DNA of 64,000 nucleotides from Ornithinicoccus sp045032955 (GCF_045032955.1 NZ_JBJFZU010000010.1:124001-188000); one strand, 5' to 3'; counted from the stretch's first letter, positions 50,873 to 58,995 are shown. Notes: generated by a model from the letters alone, not told the origin. A program made the numbers and translations.

Positions 50873-52339
50873 GTGAGTGCTGCCAACAAGTCCGTCGTCG
50901 TCATCGGTGGTGGCCCGGGTGGCTATGAAGCTGCGCTGGCCGCCGCGCAACTCGGGGCGGAGGTGTGCGTCGTCGAGCGTTCGGGCCTGGGCGGGGCCGC
51001 GGTGCTCACCGACTGCGTGCCCAGCAAGGCCCTGATCGCCACCGCGGACTTCATGGACCGGTTCAGCGCGGCCAAGCGGATCGGGGTCCACTTCGACGGG
51101 GCGCAGGTGCCCGGCGACCAGGGGGTCACCGCGCACATCACCGACGTCAACGCGCGCATCCTGGAGCTGGCGCAGGCGCAGAGCCGGGACATCGGCGAGC
51201 GGCTGGAGTCCGCCGGGGTCGAGGTCGTCCAGGGCGCCGGTCGGCTGCTCGGCGGCGGACGGGTCGAGATCGTCGAAGGGGTCGGGGAGGTCGAGTCCGG
51301 CGAGGAGCCGGCTCCGCACGACGACGACGCGGCACGGGCCCGGGGCCGTCGGGAGCTGAGGGCCGACATCATCCTGGTCTCCTCCGGCGCCCGTCCCCGG
51401 GTGCTGGACACCGCCCGTCCGGACGGGGAGCGGATCCTCACCTGGCAGCAGATCTGGGACCTCACCGAGCTGCCCGAGCACCTCGTGGTGATCGGCTCGG
51501 GCGTCACCGGCGCCGAGCTCGCCCACGCCTACCTCGGGCTGGGCTGCAAGGTCACCCTCATCTCCTCCCGCGACCGGGTGCTGCCGGGGGAGGACGCGGA
51601 CGCGGCCAACGTGGTCGAGGAGGTCTTCCGGCGTCGGGGGATGACCGTCCTGAACCGGTCGCGTGCCGCGGGCGTCCAGCGCGACGGTGACGGCGTGGTG
51701 GTCAGTCTCGAGGACGGCCGAGAGGTGCGCGGCAGCCACGCGCTGCTGGCCGTCGGCTCGCTGCCGAACACCACGGACATGGGCCTGGAGGAGGCCGGCG
51801 TCCGGGTCACCGGCTCCGGGCACGTCGAGGTGGACCGGGTCTCCCGGACCAGCGCCGCCGGCGTGTATGCCGCGGGGGACTGCACCGGTGTCTTCCCGCT
51901 CGCCTCGATCGCCGCCATGCAGGGCCGGATCGCGGTCGCGCACTCGCTCGGGGACGCGGTCGCTCCGCTGAGCCTGGGCAAGGTCAGCTCCAACATCTTC
52001 ACCGACCCCGAGATCGCCACCGTCGGCGTCAGCCAGGCGGACGTGGACGAGGGCCGGGTGGACGCCCGGGCGGTGATGCTGCCGCTGAACAAGAACCCCC
52101 GCGCCAAGATGCAGAACCTGACGGACGGCTTCGTCAAGCTCTTCGCCCGCAGCGGCAGCGCGACCATCGTCGGAGGTGTGGTGGTGGCCCCCCGGGCCAG
52201 CGAGCTCATCTTCCCGATCGCGCTCGCGGTCGCCAACCGGCTCAACGTCGACCAGTTCGCGGCCACCTTCACGGTCTACCCGTCCATGTCGGGGTCGCTG
52301 TCCGAGGCGGCACGCCAGCTGCACGAGATCGCCGACTGA
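50873..52339 (+). CDS. lpdA: NAD(P)H-quinone dehydrogenase, LpdA-type flavoprotein
   Basis: A 488-residue pyridine nucleotide-disulfide oxidoreductase family member. FAD site VVVIGGGPGGYEAALAAAQLGA, NAD site VVIGSGVTGAELAHAYLGLG and the FAD-binding GVYAAGDCTGVFPLASIA are intact. The usual redox-active CxxxxC of lipoamide dehydrogenase is absent: the matching stretch is GGAAVLTDCVPSKAL with one cysteine. This is the pattern of mycobacterial LpdA (Rv3303c), which reduces quinones rather than disulfides. An insert rich in Glu/Asp/Ala/Arg occurs at about 140-165. GTG 50873 is preferred to TTG 50861. Confidence 0.9.
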   Translation: MSAANKSVVVIGGGPGGYEAALAAAQLGAEVCVVERSGLGGAAVLTDCVPSKALIATADFMDRFSAAKRIGVHFDGAQVPGDQGVTAHITDVNARILELAQAQSRDIGERLESAGVEVVQGAGRLLGGGRVEIVEGVGEVESGEEPAPHDDDAARARGRRELRADIILVSSGARPRVLDTARPDGERILTWQQIWDLTELPEHLVVIGSGVTGAELAHAYLGLGCKVTLISSRDRVLPGEDADAANVVEEVFRRRGMTVLNRSRAAGVQRDGDGVVVSLEDGREVRGSHALLAVGSLPNTTDMGLEEAGVRVTGSGHVEVDRVSRTSAAGVYAAGDCTGVFPLASIAAMQGRIAVAHSLGDAVAPLSLGKVSSNIFTDPEIATVGVSQADVDEGRVDARAVMLPLNKNPRAKMQNLTDGFVKLFARSGSATIVGGVVVAPRASELIFPIALAVANRLNVDQFAATFTVYPSMSGSLSEAARQLHEIAD

Positions 52340-52377
52340 CCCTGCACACTGGGGGTCCACGTCGAAAGGAACCTCAC

Positions 52378-52560
52378 ATGTCCAAGGCACTCGTCCGACC
52401 CCGCTCCGGCAAGATCCTCGCCGGGGTGTGCGCAGCACTGGCCACCCGCTTCGGGGTGCCGAAGTTCCTGGTCCGGCTCGGCTTCCTGATCTTCGGCGTG
52501 GTGGGCATCGGTGAGATCGTCTACATCCTGCTGTGGATCATGATCCCCAAGCAGGACTGA
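52378..52560 (+). CDS. PspC-domain protein (short)
   Basis: A 60-residue single-domain protein: LVRPRSGKILAGVCAALATRFGVPKFLVRLGFLIF, then a helix VVGIGEIVYILLWIMIPK. The domain is that of phage shock protein C, minus the usual C-terminal portion. AAAGGA lies about eight bases before ATG. Small stand-alone PspC proteins are frequent in actinobacteria, and stress or envelope roles are inferred only from the family. Confidence 0.9.
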   Translation: MSKALVRPRSGKILAGVCAALATRFGVPKFLVRLGFLIFGVVGIGEIVYILLWIMIPKQD

Positions 52561-52573
52561 CCACCCCTCTCCC

Positions 52574-52698
52574 CACCGGGCGTCGGGAGTGGTTGCTCTC
52601 AGGCGCACCGGGCGTCGGAAGTGGTTGCTGCTGACAGGTTCAGGCAACCACGAGCGACGCCCGGTGGGTCCATGAGCAACCACGGGCGACGCTCGGTC
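52574..52698. repeat. Four-copy nested inverted repeat between pspC and the acyl-CoA carboxylase gene
   Basis: A 24-base unit starting CACCGGGCGTCG and ending GTGGTTGCT occurs at 52574-52597 and 52606-52629 and, inverted, at 52643-52666 and 52675-52698. The inner pair folds as a hairpin with the outer pair around it. The last copy runs into the stop codon of the carboxylase gene. The position between convergent genes suggests a bidirectional terminator; the copy number suggests a repeat family. Confidence 0.75.
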
Positions 52699-54472
52699 AG
52701 TCCTTGAGCTCGCAGATCGCCGCGCCGTTGCCGACGGTGTCGCCCACCGCGGCGGTCAGGCCGGTCACGGTGCCGGCCTTGTGCGCCTTGATCGGCTGCT
52801 CCATCTTCATCGCCTCGAGCACCACCACGACGTCGCCCTCGGCAAGCAACTGGCCCTCCTCGACGGAGATCTTGACGATGGTGCCTTGCATCGGTGCGGT
52901 CACCGCGTCCCCGGACGCGGCCGCGGCACCGCCGGCCCCCCGGGCCCGCTTGGGCGCCTTCTTCCGGCCACCGCCGTTGCCCGAGCCACCGCCCAGCGAG
53001 AGCCCGCCCGGCAGGGTGACCTCGATCCGCTGGCCGCCCACCTCGACGACCAGGCTCTGCCGCTCGGCTACCTCGCTCGGGTCCTCGGCGGTGGGCCCCG
53101 AGTACGGCTCGATCCGGTTGTCGAAGTCCGTCTCGATCCAGCGGGTATGCACGGTGAAGGGGGCGTCCGCGTCGTCCGGGGCGAACGCCGGGTCGGCGAC
53201 CACGGCGCGGTGGAAGGTGAGCGCGGTCGGCATACCCTCCACCTCGAACTCGGCGAGCGCGCGACGGGACCGGGCCAGCGCCTGCTGACGGTCCCGGCCG
53301 GTGACGACCAGCTTGGCGAGCATCGAGTCGAAGGCGCCGGCCACGGCGTCGCCCTGCTCGACGCCGGAGTCCAGGCGCACGCCCGGACCGGTCGGCGGTC
53401 GGAAGACCAGGGCGGTGCCCGGCGCCGGCAGGAAGTCCCGGCCCGGGTCCTCGGCGTTGATCCGGAACTCGATCGAGTGCGCGTGCGGCTCCGGGTCGTC
53501 GTAGCCGATCTCCTCGCCGTCGGCGATGCGGAACTGCTCGCGGACGAGGTCGATCCCGGTGACCTCCTCGGTGACCGGGTGCTCCACCTGCAGCCGAGTG
53601 TTCACCTCCAGGAAGGAGATGTCCCCCTCGGGCCCGATGAGGAACTCACAGGTGCCCGCGCCGACATACCCGGCCGCGCGCATGATCGCCTTGCTCGCCC
53701 GCACCAGCTCGGTGTGCTGCTCGGCGGTCAGGAACGGCGCCGGGGCCTCCTCGACCAGCTTCTGGTTGCGGCGCTGCAGCGAGCAGTCGCGGGTGGAGAC
53801 CACCACGACGTTGCCGTGCTGGTCGGCCAGGCACTGCGTCTCCACGTGCCGGGGACGGTCCAGGAAGCGCTCGACGAAGCACTCGCCGCGACCGAAGGCG
53901 GTGACCGCCTCGCGCACGGCCGAGTCGAAGAGGTCCGGGATCTCCTCGATCGTGCGGGCCACCTTGAGCCCGCGGCCCCCACCGCCGTAGGCGGCCTTGA
54001 TGGCCACCGGCAGCCCGTGCTCCTCGGCGAAGGCGACGACCTCGTCCGGGCCGGCGACCGGGTCCTTGGTGCCGGGCACCAGGGGCGCCTGCGCCTCCAG
54101 GGCGATGTGCCGGGCCTTGACCTTGTCGCCCAGGCTGTCGATCGCCGCGGGGGAGGGGCCGATCCAGGTCAGCCCGGCCTCGATCACGGCGGCCGCGAAC
54201 TCGGCGTTCTCGGCGAGGAAGCCGTATCCGGGGTGCACCGCGTCCGCACCGGACTCCGCCGCCACCTCCAGCAGCTTCTCCTGCACCAGGTACGACTCAC
54301 CCGGGGTGGACCCGCCCAGGGAGTAGGCCTCGTCGGCGACCTTGACGTGCAGGGCGTCCCGGTCGGGGTCGGCATACACGGCCACGGCGCCCAGACCGGC
54401 GTCCTTGCAGGCTCGGGCGATGCGCACGGCGATCTCGCCGCGGTTGGCAATGAGGACCTTGCTGATCGGCAT
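52697..54472 (-). CDS. Acyl-CoA carboxylase alpha subunit (biotin carboxylase + biotin carrier)
   Basis: A 591-residue AccA3-type protein. Biotin carboxylase domain: KVLIANRGEIAVRIARACKDAGL, AAYGGGGRGLKVART (ATP-grasp), LEVNTRLQVEHPVTEEVTGIDLV. A Gly/Ser/Lys-rich linker (about 495-520) leads to the biotin carrier domain with VVLEAMKMEQPIKAHKAG, whose lysine is biotinylated. It serves carboxyltransferase subunits that make malonyl-, methylmalonyl- or methylcrotonyl-type products. ATG 54472 is chosen because TAGGGT ends seven bases upstream; GTG 54481 is unlikely since it abuts the -10. Confidence 0.95.
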   Translation of the reverse strand: MPISKVLIANRGEIAVRIARACKDAGLGAVAVYADPDRDALHVKVADEAYSLGGSTPGESYLVQEKLLEVAAESGADAVHPGYGFLAENAEFAAAVIEAGLTWIGPSPAAIDSLGDKVKARHIALEAQAPLVPGTKDPVAGPDEVVAFAEEHGLPVAIKAAYGGGGRGLKVARTIEEIPDLFDSAVREAVTAFGRGECFVERFLDRPRHVETQCLADQHGNVVVVSTRDCSLQRRNQKLVEEAPAPFLTAEQHTELVRASKAIMRAAGYVGAGTCEFLIGPEGDISFLEVNTRLQVEHPVTEEVTGIDLVREQFRIADGEEIGYDDPEPHAHSIEFRINAEDPGRDFLPAPGTALVFRPPTGPGVRLDSGVEQGDAVAGAFDSMLAKLVVTGRDRQQALARSRRALAEFEVEGMPTALTFHRAVVADPAFAPDDADAPFTVHTRWIETDFDNRIEPYSGPTAEDPSEVAERQSLVVEVGGQRIEVTLPGGLSLGGGSGNGGGRKKAPKRARGAGGAAAASGDAVTAPMQGTIVKISVEEGQLLAEGDVVVVLEAMKMEQPIKAHKAGTVTGLTAAVGDTVGNGAAICELKD

Positions 54473-54485
54473 GACGCACACCCTA
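54473..54485 (-). promoter_or_regulatory. -10 element for leaderless acyl-CoA carboxylase alpha gene
   Basis: TAGGGT on the minus strand (complement of 54480-54485) ends seven bases before ATG 54472. Confidence 0.5.
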
Positions 54486-54526
54486 GACCCAGCGGTATGC
54501 CGGTCCGAACCGGTCCGCGCGTCGTC

Positions 54527-54916
54527 TCAGCTGAGCCGGGCGACGTCCTCGGCGCACCGTTGCTCCAGCTCGTCCAGCTCGCGCAGGCTGTCCTCGATGT
54601 CGCGCCGCCGGCGCTCCAGGTCGGAGCGACGGTCCCCGATCTGGGTCAGCAGGTAGCGCAGCTGGCCCACCTCTCCCGGCTGGTCGTCGTACATGTCCAG
54701 GATGGTCGCGATCTCCTCCAGGGAGAAGCCGAGACGCCGCCCGCGCAGGATCAGCGCCAACCGGGTCCGCTCCCGCCGGTGGTAGATCCGACGCTGCCCG
54801 TCGCGCTCGGGGGACAGCAGGCCGAGGTGCTCGTAGTGCCGCAGCGCTCGGTGGGTGACCGCGTACTCGTCGGCGATCTGGGCGATGGTCCACGTCGGCG
54901 TGGTCGGGTCGATCAC
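54527..54916 (-). CDS. MerR family regulator (LiuR-like)
   Basis: A 129-residue MerR protein. The winged-helix region is TWTIAQIADEYAVTHRALRHYEHLGLLSPERDGQRRIYHRRERTRLALILRGRRLGFSLEEI (about 8-70). The helical C-terminus (QLRYLLTQIGDRRSDLERRRRDIEDSLRELDELEQRC) is a coiled coil without metal-binding cysteines. Such proteins (LiuR type) control acyl-CoA dehydrogenase and carboxylase genes of branched-chain amino acid breakdown. GTG 54916 is preferred over ATG 54949, since AAGGA lies five bases upstream and an operator-like repeat would otherwise lie in the coding region. Divergent from the acyl-CoA dehydrogenase gene. Confidence 0.88.
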   Translation of the reverse strand: MIDPTTPTWTIAQIADEYAVTHRALRHYEHLGLLSPERDGQRRIYHRRERTRLALILRGRRLGFSLEEIATILDMYDDQPGEVGQLRYLLTQIGDRRSDLERRRRDIEDSLRELDELEQRCAEDVARLS

Positions 54917-55041
54917 GGTTGTCCTTACGTCAAGGGCGGGTGGTGCCATCTTGCTTGACCTTCGCGTCAAGGTCAAGCAGGATGGGAAGGACACGGGGGT
55001 GCCCCGCACCCCTTCCCGAGGCGAGCGAGGACCGGACGGCG
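54917..55041. promoter_or_regulatory. Divergent promoter with two LiuR-like operators
   Basis: Plus strand: TTGACC (54955-54960), 17 bases, CAGGAT (54978-54983). Minus strand: TTGACC (complement of 54971-54976), 17 bases, CAAGAT (complement of 54948-54953). TTGACCTTCGCGTCAA (54955-54970) and, in the regulator's leader, TTGTCCTTACGTCAA (54919-54933) resemble LiuR-type palindromes with TTGAC..GTCAA arms. CTTGACC-N10-GGTCAAG is an outer palindrome spanning both -35 boxes. Confidence 0.6.
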
Positions 55042-56226
55042 ATGTTCGAACTGACCCAGGACCACGAGGAGTTCCGAGCGCTGGTGCGCGAGTTTGCGCA
55101 GGGGGAGATCGCACCGCACGTCGAGCAGTGGGACAAGGACTCGCACTTCCCGACCGAGCTGGTGCCGAAGATGGGCGAGCTCGGGCTGTTCGGGCTGAAC
55201 GCGCCGGAGGAGTTCGGCGGCGCCGGCACCGAGCACGGGGGCTTCACCTACACGTGCCTGGCGATCGAGGAGCTCGGGCGGGTGGACCAGTCCATCGGCA
55301 TCACCCTCTCGGCGGGCGTCGGTCTGGGGATCAACCCGATCCTGTCCTTCGGGACCCAGGAGCAGAAGGAGCGCTTCCTGCCCGACCTGGTGGCCGGGCG
55401 GACGCTGGCCGGGTTCGGGTTGACCGAGCCCGACGCCGGGTCCGATGCGGGCGCGACCCGGACCCGGGCCCAGCTCGAGGACGGCAGCTGGGTGCTCAAC
55501 GGGTCCAAGGCGTTCATCACCAACTCCGGCACCGACATCACCTCCGTGGTCACCGTCACCGCGAAGACCGGTGAGAGCGCCGAGGGCAAGCCCGAGATCA
55601 GCGCCGTCATGGTCCCGGCGGGGACCGACGGGTTCGTGGTGGAACCGGCATACCGCAAGCTGGGCTGGCACATCTCGGACACCCACGGCCTCACCTTCGA
55701 GAACTGCCGCGTGCCCGAGGACCACCTGCTCGGGGACCGGGGCGCCGGCTTCCGGCAGTTCCTCAAGACCCTCGACGACGGCCGGATCGCGATCTCCGCG
55801 CTGGCGCTCGGCTGCGCCCAGCGGATGCTGGACGAGTGCACCGCCTACAGCCAGCAGCGGATCGCCTTCGGCCGCCCGATCGCCGTCAACCAGGGGGTCT
55901 CTTTCCAGATCTCCGACCTGGCCGTGATGGTCGAGGCGGCCCGGGTGCTGACCTACAAGGCGGCCTGGCTCAAGGACGAGCAGGAGGCGGGGCGCCGGTC
56001 CGTCGAGCAGGTCAAGCAGGCCGCGGCCATCGCCAAGCTGTACTCCACCGAGGCCGCGGTGAGTGCGACCCGGATCGCCACCCAGATCTTCGGCGGCAAC
56101 GGCTTCATGGAGGAGTACCCGGTGGCCCGGTTCTACCGCGACGCCAAGATCCTGGAGATCGGCGAGGGCACCTCGGAGGTGCAGCGGATGGTCATCGCCC
56201 GCGGTCTCGGGCTGCCGGCGCGCTGA
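55042..56226 (+). CDS. Acyl-CoA dehydrogenase (isovaleryl/short-chain type)
   Basis: A 394-residue FAD enzyme of fatty or branched-chain acyl-CoA oxidation. The N-terminal helical domain is followed by GFGLTEPDAGSDAGATRTRA (FAD/substrate loop), NGSKAFITNSG, and a C-terminal domain with FGGNGFMEEYPVARFYRDAK and ILEIGEGTSEVQRMVIAR, which includes the position of the catalytic Glu. Together with the carboxyltransferase and MerR gene it suggests leucine/isovalerate catabolism, but substrate cannot be fixed by eye. ATG 55042 has weak GAGGA about 11 bases upstream. Confidence 0.93.
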   Translation: MFELTQDHEEFRALVREFAQGEIAPHVEQWDKDSHFPTELVPKMGELGLFGLNAPEEFGGAGTEHGGFTYTCLAIEELGRVDQSIGITLSAGVGLGINPILSFGTQEQKERFLPDLVAGRTLAGFGLTEPDAGSDAGATRTRAQLEDGSWVLNGSKAFITNSGTDITSVVTVTAKTGESAEGKPEISAVMVPAGTDGFVVEPAYRKLGWHISDTHGLTFENCRVPEDHLLGDRGAGFRQFLKTLDDGRIAISALALGCAQRMLDECTAYSQQRIAFGRPIAVNQGVSFQISDLAVMVEAARVLTYKAAWLKDEQEAGRRSVEQVKQAAAIAKLYSTEAAVSATRIATQIFGGNGFMEEYPVARFYRDAKILEIGEGTSEVQRMVIARGLGLPAR

Positions 56227-56246
56227 GCCCGGCGGCTGGTGGCACG

Positions 56247-57815
56247 ATGAGCGGCATGACCCACGACGGCGCCGCCGGGGACCCCCGGGTGGCCGACCTG
56301 CGCGAGCGGTTGCGCCGCGCCCACCAGGACTCGGCCGGCCCGAGCGAGCGGGCGCGCGCCAAGCTCGACTCGCAGAACAAGCTGTACGTGCGGGACCGCA
56401 TCGCCCTGCTCTTCGACGAGGGGACCTTCGTCGAGGACGGCCGGTATGCCAACGCCACCGCGAGCGGGCTGCCCGCCGACGGGGTGGTCACCGGACGCGG
56501 TGAGGTGGACGGGCGCGCGGCGATCGTGGTGGCCAACGACCCCACGGTCAAGGCCGGGTCGTGGGGCGCCCGCACGGTGGAGAAGATCATCCGGGCCACC
56601 GAGGCGGCCCTGCGCGAGGAGCTGCCGGTCTTCTGGTTCGTCGACTCCGCCGGGGCGCGGATCACCGACCAGGTCGACCTCTTCCCGGGGCGTCGCGGGG
56701 CGGGGCGGATCTTCCACAACCAGGTCGCGCTGTCCGGCAAGGTGCCGCAGATCTGCTGCCTCTTCGGGCCGAGCGCGGCCGGCGGCGCCTACATCCCGAG
56801 CTTCACCGACCTGATTATCATGGTCGAGGGGAACGCCTCGATGTACCTGGGCAGCCCGCGGATGGCGGAGATGGTGGTGGGGGAGAAGGTCAGCCTGGAG
56901 GAGATGGGTGGCGCCCGGATGCACTGCACCGTCTCCGGGGTCGGCGACCTGCTCGCGGCGGACGACGCCGAGGCCATCGAGCTGGCCCGGCACTTCTTCT
57001 CCTACCTGCCCGAGTCGTGGCGCGCCCCGGTGCCCGCGTACCAGGGTGAGGAGCCGGCGGCACCGCTGCACCGGCATACCGTGCCCGAGGCGGAGACGGT
57101 GCCCTTCGACGTGCACGAGGTGATCGACGGTCTCGTCGACGACGACAGCTTCTTCGAGGTGAAGCCGCTGTTCGCCGGGGAGCTGGTGGTCGGCCTCGGC
57201 CGGGTCGACGGGCAGAGCGTGGGCATCGTCGCCAACAACTCGGCGGTCAAGGGCGGGGTCCTGTTCACCGACTCCGCGGACAAGGCCTCCCGCTTTATCT
57301 GGCTGTGCGACGCCTACGGCATCCCGCTGCTCTACCTGGCCGACGTGCCCGGTTTCATGATCGGCTCCGAGGTCGAGCGCGGGGGCATCATCCGGCACGG
57401 CGCCAAGATGGTCTCCGCCGTCTCCGAGGCCACCGTGCCGCAGCTGTGCGTGGTCGTGCGCAAGGCCTACGGCGCCGGTCTGTATGCCATGGGCGGGCCC
57501 GGGTTCGGCCCCGAGGCGACCATCGCGCTACCGACCGCTCGGATCGCGGTGATGGGCCCCGAAGCGGCCGTGAACGCGGTCTACGCCAACAAAATCGCCG
57601 AGATCGCCGACGAGGACGAGCGGCAGGCGTTCGTCGACGCCCGTCGCGCGGAGTACCTGGAGGACGTCGACCTCGAGCGGCTGGCTGCGGACCTGGTCAT
57701 CGACGCGGTCGTGGAGCCGGAGGACCTGCGCGCCGAGGTGGTGCACCGCCTGCGGTATGCCGCCCGCCGGGACCGGCACTTCTCGACGCGGCACCGCAGC
57801 ATCCCGCCGGTCTGA
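56247..57815 (+). CDS. Acyl-CoA carboxylase beta subunit (carboxyltransferase)
   Basis: A 522-residue carboxyltransferase that transfers carboxyl from carboxybiotin to acyl-CoA. N-terminal part: RARAKLDSQNKLYVRDRIALLFDEGTFVE; oxyanion/CoA-binding GPSAAGGAYIPSFTDLIIMVEGNASMYLGSPRMAEMV; second half: LADVPGFMIGSEVERGGIIRHGAKMV and VVRKAYGAGLYAMGGPGF. It groups with propionyl-, methylcrotonyl- and acyl-CoA carboxylase beta chains; the substrate is undetermined. ATG 56247 is used, with ATG 56256 (MTHDG) an in-frame alternative. It probably works with the AccA3-type protein encoded at 52.7-54.5 kb. Confidence 0.92.
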   Translation: MSGMTHDGAAGDPRVADLRERLRRAHQDSAGPSERARAKLDSQNKLYVRDRIALLFDEGTFVEDGRYANATASGLPADGVVTGRGEVDGRAAIVVANDPTVKAGSWGARTVEKIIRATEAALREELPVFWFVDSAGARITDQVDLFPGRRGAGRIFHNQVALSGKVPQICCLFGPSAAGGAYIPSFTDLIIMVEGNASMYLGSPRMAEMVVGEKVSLEEMGGARMHCTVSGVGDLLAADDAEAIELARHFFSYLPESWRAPVPAYQGEEPAAPLHRHTVPEAETVPFDVHEVIDGLVDDDSFFEVKPLFAGELVVGLGRVDGQSVGIVANNSAVKGGVLFTDSADKASRFIWLCDAYGIPLLYLADVPGFMIGSEVERGGIIRHGAKMVSAVSEATVPQLCVVVRKAYGAGLYAMGGPGFGPEATIALPTARIAVMGPEAAVNAVYANKIAEIADEDERQAFVDARRAEYLEDVDLERLAADLVIDAVVEPEDLRAEVVHRLRYAARRDRHFSTRHRSIPPV

Positions 57816-57959
57816 CCGGTGGCCTCACCCCGCCCTGGTGCTGGGGCGCCCGCGTTGAGAGAGTAGGGCGCGAGAGCGCCGCTCCACCGCGAGCGGCCAC
57901 CGTGACCGGCATGCCGTCCGAGCGTCGTGCCGGCCTGACCCCGCAGAGAAGGGCACGAC

Positions 57960-58394
57960 ATGAGCGCGAGCACGATCACCCTCAGCCGGCAGGTGCCGGT
58001 CCCCGCCGATCGGGCATACCGGGCGTGGGTGGAACCGGAGGAGCTCTCCGGCTGGTGGTGGCCCCAGTGGCAGGACACCCGTTACGACCTCGAGCCGAGG
58101 GAGGGCGCCGAGTTCCGCATCCACAGCGCCGAGGCAGGTGTCGGCGTCACCGGCGTCCTGACCACCGTCGAGGAGTCCCGGCTGCTCACCATGACCTGGT
58201 TGTGGATCAACGGCGAGGACACCATCGTCCAGGACCTGGTGGACGTGGTCGAGGTGCGCTTCACCGACAACGGCGAGGGGTCGGTGGTGACCGTGCTGCA
58301 CACGTCGACCGAGCACGAGACCGATGGCGGCGCCGAGCAGGGCTGGAACGACGTCCTGGACCGGCTCCCGACATATTTGGTCGAGGCACGCTGA
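57960..58394 (+). CDS. SRPBCC (AHSA1-like) domain protein
   Basis: A 144-residue START/SRPBCC fold protein. STITLSRQVPVPADRAYRAWVEPEELSGWWWPQWQDTRYDLEPREGAEFRI at the N-terminus and LLTMTWLWINGEDTIVQDLVDVVEVRF are AHSA1-type signatures; such domains form a hydrophobic pocket. Function is unknown. AGAAGG lies about seven bases upstream. The 144-base gap before it has a weak -10 TAGGGC near 57867 and no other feature. Confidence 0.85.
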   Translation: MSASTITLSRQVPVPADRAYRAWVEPEELSGWWWPQWQDTRYDLEPREGAEFRIHSAEAGVGVTGVLTTVEESRLLTMTWLWINGEDTIVQDLVDVVEVRFTDNGEGSVVTVLHTSTEHETDGGAEQGWNDVLDRLPTYLVEAR

Positions 58395-58447
58395 GCGCGC
58401 CCCGCTGAGCGCACACGCGGGGGACCGCCCCGCCCGTACCAGCCCGC

Positions 58448-58924
58448 TCAGGTGGTCAGGACGTCCACCCCGAGCGTGGCCAGCAGCCCGAAGGCGACGC
58501 CCCAGAGGATGATCGAGACCACCTGCCACAGCACCACCACGCGTGGCGTGGCGCCGAACGAGACCAGGGCGGCGGAGGTGATCTGGCTGGGCAGGATGGT
58601 CTGGCCGAGCAGGCTCACCCCGGCCACCCCGTAGCGGTCGAAGGCGTTGCGCAGTTTGGTCCGCCGCGGCGACATCTCCGGCGTTTCGCGGTCGCGCAGC
58701 GCGCGCGCCCGGGCCCCTTGGGTCACCCGCACGAAGACGAGCATCGAGATGATGTTGCCGACGATCGCCGCCGGCACCGCGACCAGCGGGTGGATCCCCG
58801 CCACGATGCCGATCGCCGAGCCGAGGTAGGACTCGACGAAGGGGATCGCCGAGATGGCGAGGACGCCGAGCACCGCGGTGAAGGTCGGGAGCGAGGCGAC
58901 GAAGGCCTGCAGGTCGTTGATCAT
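58448..58924 (-). CDS. Small multidrug-efflux-like membrane protein
   Basis: A 158-residue protein with four to five helices (LPTFTAVLGVLAISAIPFVESYLGSAIGIVAGIHPLVAVPAAIVGNIISMLVFVRV) and a cytoplasmic basic loop (REDTPEMSPRRTKLR-like) before the last two helices. It is of the DUF2585/small multidrug export type rather than classic SMR (EmrE), which is about 110 residues. Direction of transport and substrate are unknown. GAGGGGA lies five to six bases before ATG. An extensive palindrome overlaps its promoter. Confidence 0.78.
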   Translation of the reverse strand: MINDLQAFVASLPTFTAVLGVLAISAIPFVESYLGSAIGIVAGIHPLVAVPAAIVGNIISMLVFVRVTQGARARALRDRETPEMSPRRTKLRNAFDRYGVAGVSLLGQTILPSQITSAALVSFGATPRVVVLWQVVSIILWGVAFGLLATLGVDVLTT

Positions 58925-58995
58925 GAGTTCCCCTCGGAGTAGTACGGTGTGTTGGTGGCAACACTAACACGCCGTACTAGTCGCACTGGACGGGC
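58925..58995 (-). promoter_or_regulatory. Promoter and palindromic operator of the small efflux gene
   Basis: TAGTACGGTGTGTT (58940-58953) and AACACGCCGTACTA (58966-58979) are complementary except for one position, with a 12-base spacer. On the minus strand TAGTGT (complement of 58961-58966) is a -10, inside the palindrome. A 36-base leader with GAGGGGA follows. Looks like a TetR/GntR-type repressor site; no such gene is adjacent. Confidence 0.6.

Noticed and set aside
47926..50928. 1000-codon plus-strand open frame opposite the mutase and pnp genes
   Set aside because: It is antisense to two strongly recognised genes, is rich in Arg/Gly/His/Asp as expected for GC-rich shadow frames, and has no domain or ribosome binding site.
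52574..52698. Insertion sequence or transposon ends
   Set aside because: Inverted copies are only about 125 bases in total with no transposase gene and no visible target duplication; a structural repeat is the better description.
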